Shown: positions 6,662-11,808 of the stretch, in pieces
Layout: the number at the start of each line of letters is the position of its first letter
Numbering within the stretch: position 1 is the stretch's first letter
Origin: Erysipelotrichaceae bacterium
Lineage (GTDB): Bacteria; Bacillota_I; Bacilli_A; Erysipelotrichales; Erysipelotrichaceae
DNA: 11,808 nucleotides
Assembly: GCA_030533035.1 (NCBI GenBank)
Contig: JAUNJW010000033.1
Span: 1-11,808, forward strand
Reading direction: 5' to 3'
Position numbers and translations under genes: made by a program
Notes under the pieces: generated by a model
The model's input: only the letters and a program-made list of their open reading frames with translations
Database searches by the model: none
What the model was told of the DNA's origin: nothing

Positions 6662-7854
6662 AAGCCGAGAAGTCTGACTGTGTCGCGGGCAATGACAAGC
6701 TCTTCATTTGTCGGAATGACATAGACTTCGATCTTGCTGTCGGGTCTGGAAATCTTGCATTCCTTGCCATGGATTGTCTGGTTGAGCTCGTAGTCAATGG
6801 AGAGGCCCATGCCCTCTTCCAGCTTCTTCAGGACTCTTTCACGCATTGTGGCGTCGTTTTCGCCAAGGCCTGCTGTGAAGACGATCGCGTCAACATGGCC
6901 CAGCTGCATGTAATAGCCGCCCATGACGTTGATGACACGGTTTGTGTACAGGTCAACAGTCAGGATCGCTCTTTCATTGCCTTCGTCAACGGCCGCCTGG
7001 ATGTCGCGGGCGTCGGAGCTGATGCCGGAAACGCCGAGCATACCGGAACGCTTGTTCAGGAATGTGTCCATTTCATCCGGCTTGCATTCCAGCTTCTTCA
7101 TCATGTAGAAGACAACTGTCGGGTCGATGTCGCCGGAACGTGTGCCCATCATAATGCCGCCGAGCGGGGTCAGACCCATGGAGGTGTTGATGCACTTGCC
7201 GTCTCTGATTGCGGAAATGGATGCGCCGTTGCCGAGGTGGCAGGTAATCATGTTGAGGGATTCAACAGGCTTGCCCATGATTTCGGCAGTTCTTCTGTTG
7301 ACATACCAGTGGCTTGTGCCATGGGCGCCGTAACGGCGGATCTTGTACTGTGTATACCAGTCATAAGGTACCGGGAAGAGATAGGACTCAGGGCCCATCG
7401 TCTGATGGAACGCTGTGTCAAAGACAAAGACATGGCCGATTTCAGGCAGAGCTTCCTTGAATGCCTTGTAGCAGACAAGATGTGCCGGGTTGTGCAGCGG
7501 AGCGAGTTCGCACAGCTCATCAACCTTTTCAACAACGTCCTCATCAACAACAACGGATTCGGAGAAGTATGCGCCGCCCTGGACGATTCTGTGGCCGGCA
7601 CCCTTGATTTCATCAAGGCTTTCAACGATACCGAGATCGTTCAGGCTCTTCAGCAGCAGATTGACAGCTGCCTTGTGATCGGGCAGAGGCAGATTCTTGA
7701 CGTGCTTCTCGCCATTGTACTTGATTGTGAATGTTCCCATCTCCTGGCCGATGCGCTCAGCCTGTCCGCTTGTCAGGACAGTCTCGCTGGGCATGTCAAA
7801 GAGCTGGAACTTCAGTGATGATGAACCGGAATTGACCGCAATAACCTTACTCAT
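6658..7854 (-). CDS. ackA: Acetate kinase (AckA)
   Basis: AckA transfers phosphate between acetyl phosphate and ADP, making ATP and acetate in fermentation and running in reverse when acetate is used. The protein starts MSKVIAVNSGSSSLKFQL at 7854, set by a strong AAGGAGG five bases upstream, and has 398 residues as usual; a longer in-frame reading to 8010 would only cover ylxM. Signature 1 is at 4-16, with Asn8; HRIVQGG holds Arg89; FDTAFH holds Asp147; GAHGTSH holds His179; signature 2 (SMGLTPLGGIMMGTRSGDIDP) is at 225-245 with Arg239; the C-terminal TNEE supplies Glu384. All the expected catalytic residues are present. The gene lies 10 bases after ylxM and overlaps the DHH phosphoesterase by four bases. 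The usual partner pta is not in the window. Expression probably follows the smc-ftsY operon, since no internal promoter is evident. Confidence 0.98.
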   Translation of the reverse strand: MSKVIAVNSGSSSLKFQLFDMPSETVLTSGQAERIGQEMGTFTIKYNGEKHVKNLPLPDHKAAVNLLLKSLNDLGIVESLDEIKGAGHRIVQGGAYFSESVVVDEDVVEKVDELCELAPLHNPAHLVCYKAFKEALPEIGHVFVFDTAFHQTMGPESYLFPVPYDWYTQYKIRRYGAHGTSHWYVNRRTAEIMGKPVESLNMITCHLGNGASISAIRDGKCINTSMGLTPLGGIMMGTRSGDIDPTVVFYMMKKLECKPDEMDTFLNKRSGMLGVSGISSDARDIQAAVDEGNERAILTVDLYTNRVINVMGGYYMQLGHVDAIVFTAGLGENDATMRERVLKKLEEGMGLSIDYELNQTIHGKECKISRPDSKIEVYVIPTNEELVIARDTVRLLGL

Positions 7855-7859
7855 GTTTT

Positions 7860-7866
7860 CCTCCTT
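7860..7866 (-). promoter_or_regulatory. Strong ribosome binding site that fixes the ackA start
   Basis: AAGGAGG on the minus strand is five bases before ATG at 7854 and overlaps the ylxM stop codon (TAAGGAGG). Ribosomes ending ylxM therefore stop on the ackA entry site, which suggests coupling or efficient re-initiation. Confidence 0.85.
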
Positions 7867-8179
7867 AGTCGGTTTCTGTTGCAATGCATTCATCGAGCAG
7901 GCGTCCGATTTCTTCATTCGCCTGCTTTCGGATCTTTTCATAGAGCCGCATCCGCTTCTGGTAGGATTCAAAGCAGTGCAGCTTCTCCTCATACGCAGAC
8001 AGTTCGGCAATGCAGCGCTTTACGCTGTCATGGACAGCGCTTCTGGAAACGCCCTGGATTTCGGCGATTTCCTGCAGGGAGTAATCCTCCCGGAAATAAT
8101 AATCACAGATATCTCTTTGTTTATCCGTCAGCAGCGGACCGTAAAAATCCAGCAGATTGTTGACTTCAAACTTATCCAT
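7865..8179 (-). CDS. ylxM: YlxM family SRP-associated protein (sigma-70 region 4-like helix-turn-helix)
   Basis: YlxM (p13, UPF0122) is a small cytoplasmic helix-turn-helix protein of Gram-positive bacteria, normally encoded with ftsY or ffh. It binds the signal recognition particle RNA and stimulates SRP-FtsY function in streptococci. The start at 8179 gives 104 residues beginning MDKFEVNNLLDFYGPLLTDK, a typical YlxM opening and length; the longer open frame to 8278 adds only sequence inside ftsY. The helix-turn-helix at about 27-56 (YYFREDYSLQEIAEIQGVSRSAV...) resembles sigma-70 region 4, and the rest is a charged helical tail. The Shine-Dalgarno is modest (GAAGG eight bases upstream), and the start overlaps the ftsY stop by 8 bases, so coupling to ftsY is likely. 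ffh, its usual next neighbour, is replaced by ackA. Confidence 0.92.
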   Translation of the reverse strand: MDKFEVNNLLDFYGPLLTDKQRDICDYYFREDYSLQEIAEIQGVSRSAVHDSVKRCIAELSAYEEKLHCFESYQKRMRLYEKIRKQANEEIGRLLDECIATETD

Positions 8180-9146
8180 TGCCGAGGCCTTCGGAAATAC
8201 TGTAGAGATATGTGTCCAGATCGAACGGACGCAGGTCTTCCGGCTGTTCGCCGAGACCGATAAACAGAACCGGCACATGGAGCTTGTGCTTGATCGCCAG
8301 GACGATGCCGCCCTTGGCTGTTCCGTCCATCTTTGTCAGGATGATGCCGGAAAGCGTCGTTGAATCCGCGAAGACTTCCGCCTGGGAAAGCCCGTTCTGG
8401 CCGGTTGTGGCGTCCAGGACAAGCCAGACATTGTGGGGAGCCCCTTCAATTTCCCTTGCGGAAACACGGTTCATCTTGGAAAGCTCATTCATCAGTCCGA
8501 TCTTGTTCTGCAGACGGCCGGCGGTATCGCACAGGAGAATGTCGATATTGTTTTCCTTGGCATAGCGGCAGCCGTCAACGATGGCAGCGCTGGGATCGCC
8601 GTTCTCCCTGCCCTTGATGCAGTGGACGCCGAGCCGCTCGCCCCATTTGGCAAGCTGGTCGATCGCGCCGGCACGGAATGTGTCGGCAGCGACAAAAGCG
8701 ACTGTCTTCCCCTGCAGCATATACATTCTTGCCAGTTTCGCGGCGGTGGTTGTCTTGCCGGATCCGTTGACGCCTTCAAGAAGAATCACCGTCGGCCCGT
8801 TCTCGTTGTAAACGATGGGCCTGTCTTCATATTCATTGTATACCTCCTGCATGATTTCGATCAGGAAGTTCATCGCCCAGTGGAACGTAAGACCTGGAAA
8901 ATCGGTGCATTTTTCCTTCAGGCGGTCGCAGATCAGGTCTGCGGTTTCAATGCCGACATCACTTTCCAGCAGGATGATTGTCAGCTGTTCAAGGAAGTCG
9001 TCATCAACGCCCTTGAACTGATATTCCATTTCTTTCAGCTGGTCGCCGAATGTCTGCCGGGCTTTTTTGAAGCCGGAAAGATATACGGCCTTTTCTTCTT
9101 CGGCTTTACCGAAGAACTTGTCTTTCAGTTTGCTGAGAAAACTCAT
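8172..9146 (-). CDS. ftsY: Signal recognition particle receptor FtsY
   Basis: FtsY is the membrane-associated SRP GTPase that docks ribosome-nascent chain complexes at the Sec translocon. The 324 residues comprise a short basic amphipathic start (MSFLSKLKDKFFGK), an N domain (about 20-105) and a G domain (about 115-324). The acidic A domain of E. coli FtsY is absent, as is usual in Gram-positives. GTPase motifs are complete: G1 GVNGSGKTTT (125-134, Ser where Val is common), DTFRAGA (155-161), DTAGR (207-211), TKMDG (271-275) and GLGEQ (297-301). The SRP-family ALLESDVG motif appears as LLESDVG (59-65). ATG at 9146 overlaps the smc stop in an ATGA junction, with GGAG eight bases upstream inside smc. 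The order smc-ftsY-ylxM is the common Bacillota arrangement. Confidence 0.97.
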   Translation of the reverse strand: MSFLSKLKDKFFGKAEEEKAVYLSGFKKARQTFGDQLKEMEYQFKGVDDDFLEQLTIILLESDVGIETADLICDRLKEKCTDFPGLTFHWAMNFLIEIMQEVYNEYEDRPIVYNENGPTVILLEGVNGSGKTTTAAKLARMYMLQGKTVAFVAADTFRAGAIDQLAKWGERLGVHCIKGRENGDPSAAIVDGCRYAKENNIDILLCDTAGRLQNKIGLMNELSKMNRVSAREIEGAPHNVWLVLDATTGQNGLSQAEVFADSTTLSGIILTKMDGTAKGGIVLAIKHKLHVPVLFIGLGEQPEDLRPFDLDTYLYSISEGLGNG

Positions 9147-11808
9147 GATACGGCCTCCAGGACTGTCGGTTCAGCCATGTCAATGGCTTCACGCAGTTCA
9201 ACTTTCAGCATCTGGCTGACGCCCTGATGCTGCATGGTGACTCCGAAGAGCACATCGGTGTTTTCCATTGTGCCCGGACGGTGGGTGACAACAATAAACT
9301 GTGTTCTGTCTGTATAGTTGTGCAGATACTGGGCAAAGCGTTCGACATTGCCCGGATCAAGCGCCGCCTCTACCTCGTCAAGAATGACCAGCGGAACCGG
9401 CTTGACCTTGAGGATCGCAAACAGGACGCACAAGGCAATCAGGCTCTTTTCACCGCCTGAGAACAGCTTGTTGTTGGTGACTGCCTTACCCGGCGGCTGG
9501 GCATCGATGTCAATGCCGGTATTGAGAATGTCGGAAGGATCCTCGAGAATCAGGGAAGCCTTGCCGCCGCCGTAGAGTGTCCGGAAAATCTCATTGAACT
9601 CAACATTGATTTTATTGAACATCTCACGGAACTGCTTTTTCATGACAGTATCCATTTCGTCAATGGCCACCAGGATTTTGTCCCTCGCCGCGTTGAGCTC
9701 TTCAATATTGGCCTTGAGAGCCTCGTAGCGCTCATTGACTTCGGTATACTCCTCCGGCGCGTTCATGTTGATATTGCCGAGTCTTTCAATATCAGCCCTG
9801 AGGGCAGCGACTTCTTCCTTCGCGTTTTCGACCGGCTCGCCGGTGACCTTGGTCTTTGCGAATTCATAGGTCAGCTGGTATTCAGAGGTCAGCCTCTGCA
9901 GGCTGTTTTCCATCCTGGTTTCAATCCTGGACTGGTCGATTCTGATTGCGTTGGCAGAGGCATTGGCGGTATCAAGGTCTTTTCTGACCTGTTTCAGCTG
10001 TGCTTCCTTGCGGTCATTGTCCTGGCTCTGGGCCTGTCTCTGCTCACGCTTTGTGCGGATTTCAGCGGTGATTTCATCACGTCTGGAATATGCAGTGTTC
10101 AGCTTGATGACCAGTTCATCGGCATGGGCGTCCGCAAGATCTTCCTCATCGTCTTTCTTCAGCAGCGAATAATCATTGCGCAGTTTTTCATACTTGGCCT
10201 GCTTGGCTTCGACAACCGGCTCGAGAGCGGCCGCGGCGACTCTTCGTTCGGACATTCTGCGGCTGATGATTTCCCGGTCGGAAGAAGCGGAATCATAATT
10301 CCTTCTTGCCAGGTCCACCCTTGCCTTCTGGGAATCAATCTGCTGGGCGATCTGTGACGCCTCTTTCTTCATTGTCACCAGGTTCGTGTCATGACGCGTT
10401 TTGCCGCCGGTCATGGAACCGCCGCGGTGAATGACTTCGCCGTTCAGGGTGACAATCTTGTACATTCTCTTTGTCAGTGAGGACAGCTCATTGCCGGTTT
10501 CCATCGTGTCGACAACCAGCACATTGGCCAGCAGTCCCTGGGCAACCGGGTCAAAGACCGGATCATTGGAGACAAAGTCACTGGCAACGCCGAGGAATCC
10601 CTTTGTGTTGTCGCAGATAATCCTGGCTTCCTTCGCCACCCAGCGCGGCTGCATGACTGTCAGCGGCAGGAATGTGGCGCGGCCCGACTGGTTGCGGTTG
10701 AGGAAGCGGATCGCGTCTCTTGCGCACTGTTCATCCGCTGTGACGATATTGTTCATCGCTCCGCCAAGTGCGGTCGCAACGGCTTCTTCGTAGCCGTTTT
10801 CGACTTCAAACACCTGGCCGACGACACCGAGGATGCCTCTTAACGCGATCCGGCTTTCCATGACGGCACGGATGCCGGCCTGGTTGTTGAACGGTGAGGC
10901 GATCAGCTGGTCAAGAACATTCTTCCTGTTTTCAAGGTTTCTGAGCATGTTGCTTTCACGCTCATAGGCAGCCATGGAATCGGCGATTCTCTGGGCGCAC
11001 GAGCTCAGCTGCTCACTCAGCAGACGCATTTCATTGTTCAAAGAGTCAAGACGTTCCTTACGGTCATCATATTCAACCCTTGCTGTTTCCAGCAGTTCGC
11101 GCAGCTCTCTGGCTTTGGCTTCGGAGTCACCGGTCTGTACGATGTATTTTCTTCTTTCATCCAGTTCGGTTTTGCGCGCTTCCAGGGAGGAAACCTCGTT
11201 ATAATTGGCCATCAGTTCATCCTGCAGGCGGGTAATGTCATTGTCCAGGTTTGCAACAGTCTTCCTGCCCTCGGCAATTCTCAGTTCGCCCACCTGAATG
11301 CTGGTGGAATACATCTGTGCCTTGGCCTCGATGTCAAACAGCGTGGATTTGGCGGATTCAATCTCCTGGGACATCTGGTCGATATCCGACACAAGGACAT
11401 TGATTTCAATCTCTTCCAGACGCTTCTTCTTTTCCCTGTAGATTTCAGCCTTGCGGGCCTGGCGCTTCAGGGGTGAAACCTGTTTTTCAAGCTCCATCAG
11501 GACATCGTTGGAGCGCTCCAGGTTGTCGGTGGTTCTCTGCAGTCTGGAAATGGATTCCATTTTTCTTTTTTTGTATTTGGCGACACCGGCTGCTTCTTCA
11601 AAGATCCCGCGGCGTTCATATGGTTTCGCTTCCGCAAAGGAAATAACGTTGCCCTGCGAAATGATGCGGAGGGAATCTTTTCCGAGACCTGTATCAAGGA
11701 ACAGTTCCACAACATCACGCAGACGTACGTTGCGGCGGTTGATCAGATATTCCGCGTCACCGGAGTCACGGTAAAGTCTTCTGGTGACTTCAAGCTCATC
11801 CCTTTCGT
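9143..11808 (-). CDS. smc: Chromosome partition protein Smc (5' end outside window), short-arm form
   Basis: Smc is the ATP-driven core of the bacterial condensin, acting with ScpA and ScpB. The frame is open to the window edge; 887 residues are present and only the N-terminal piece with Walker A is missing. In this fragment's numbering: VTRRLYR (7-13), the Q-loop region near IISQGNV, FEEAAGV (69-75), first coiled-coil arm (about 80-310), hinge (about 320-460, LRGILGVVGQVFEVENGYEEAV through GGSMTGG), second arm (about 475-765), ABC signature LFSGGEKSL (781-789), Walker B VILDEVEAALD (807-817) and the H-loop VVTH. Internal starts such as GTG at 11710 are not real starts, since conserved Smc sequence precedes them. 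Arms are shorter than in Bacillus subtilis Smc; with about 110 missing residues the whole protein would be near 1,000 rather than 1,186. It overlaps ftsY by four bases. Confidence 0.96.
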   Translation of the reverse strand, partial: ERDELEVTRRLYRDSGDAEYLINRRNVRLRDVVELFLDTGLGKDSLRIISQGNVISFAEAKPYERRGIFEEAAGVAKYKKRKMESISRLQRTTDNLERSNDVLMELEKQVSPLKRQARKAEIYREKKKRLEEIEINVLVSDIDQMSQEIESAKSTLFDIEAKAQMYSTSIQVGELRIAEGRKTVANLDNDITRLQDELMANYNEVSSLEARKTELDERRKYIVQTGDSEAKARELRELLETARVEYDDRKERLDSLNNEMRLLSEQLSSCAQRIADSMAAYERESNMLRNLENRKNVLDQLIASPFNNQAGIRAVMESRIALRGILGVVGQVFEVENGYEEAVATALGGAMNNIVTADEQCARDAIRFLNRNQSGRATFLPLTVMQPRWVAKEARIICDNTKGFLGVASDFVSNDPVFDPVAQGLLANVLVVDTMETGNELSSLTKRMYKIVTLNGEVIHRGGSMTGGKTRHDTNLVTMKKEASQIAQQIDSQKARVDLARRNYDSASSDREIISRRMSERRVAAAALEPVVEAKQAKYEKLRNDYSLLKKDDEEDLADAHADELVIKLNTAYSRRDEITAEIRTKREQRQAQSQDNDRKEAQLKQVRKDLDTANASANAIRIDQSRIETRMENSLQRLTSEYQLTYEFAKTKVTGEPVENAKEEVAALRADIERLGNINMNAPEEYTEVNERYEALKANIEELNAARDKILVAIDEMDTVMKKQFREMFNKINVEFNEIFRTLYGGGKASLILEDPSDILNTGIDIDAQPPGKAVTNNKLFSGGEKSLIALCVLFAILKVKPVPLVILDEVEAALDPGNVERFAQYLHNYTDRTQFIVVTHRPGTMENTDVLFGVTMQHQGVSQMLKVELREAIDMAEPTVLEAVS

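Noticed and set aside
6769..7818. Plus-strand open frame of 349 codons opposite ackA
   Set aside because: Also in exact antisense register with a certain gene; a codon-bias shadow with no family resemblance.
7855..8010. N-terminal extension of AckA by 52 residues
   Set aside because: The extension overlaps ylxM, has no conserved AckA sequence, and the strong AAGGAGG marks the start at 7854.
8180..8278. N-terminal extension of YlxM by 33 residues
   Set aside because: The added residues lie inside ftsY and lack similarity to YlxM, which normally starts like MDKFEVNNLLDFYG.

Overview
The window looks like a chromosomal segment of a Bacillota (Firmicutes) bacterium, probably Erysipelotrichia or a near relative. 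Three things point this way: a smc-ftsY-ylxM cluster, an FtsY with no acidic A domain, and an Smc that must be short (about 1,000 residues when complete), as in the related Mollicutes. The assignment is an inference from gene content. Every gene is on the minus strand, so transcription runs from high to low coordinates.

Region A (11808 down to 5673) is a tightly packed housekeeping operon in the order smc (5' end outside the window), ftsY, ylxM, ackA, nrnA-type DHH phosphoesterase. smc/ftsY and ackA/nrnA share ATGA stop/start overlaps, ftsY/ylxM overlap by 8 bases, and the ackA Shine-Dalgarno overlaps the ylxM stop codon. A GC-rich hairpin with a T tract at 5673-5704 ends the unit. Chromosome segregation (Smc) and protein targeting (FtsY, YlxM) are thus joined to acetate metabolism (AckA) and to nanoRNA or cyclic-dinucleotide turnover (NrnA type). 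The usual partner ffh does not follow ylxM here.

Region B (about 5632 down to 391) is a second, catabolic operon: ulaG (L-ascorbate-6-phosphate lactonase), an FGGY sugar kinase, a 347-residue protein that reads as a cytoplasmic seven-bladed beta-propeller of unknown role, ulaE (L-xylulose/L-ribulose-5-phosphate 3-epimerase) and araD/ulaF (L-ribulose-5-phosphate 4-epimerase). Gaps are 14 and 2 bases, overlaps 11 and 8 bases. It has its own weak promoter candidate and a strong terminator at 391-414. UlaG, UlaE and UlaF are three of the four enzymes that turn L-ascorbate 6-phosphate into D-xylulose 5-phosphate. The decarboxylase UlaD, the PTS transporter UlaABC and a regulator are not in the window. 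The kinase and the propeller protein take up the space, so the operon may be a variant L-ascorbate, L-xylulose or L-lyxose pathway, or one part of a set that is split across the genome.

Region C (353 down to 1) holds a well-formed promoter and Shine-Dalgarno in front of a partial gene. Its first 43 or so residues resemble the dimerisation helices of HU-type DNA-binding proteins, but the rest does not look like HU. I see no tRNA, rRNA, CRISPR array, insertion sequence or prophage gene. No stretch longer than 300 bases is without a gene; the longest non-coding gaps are 301-422 and 5595-5713.
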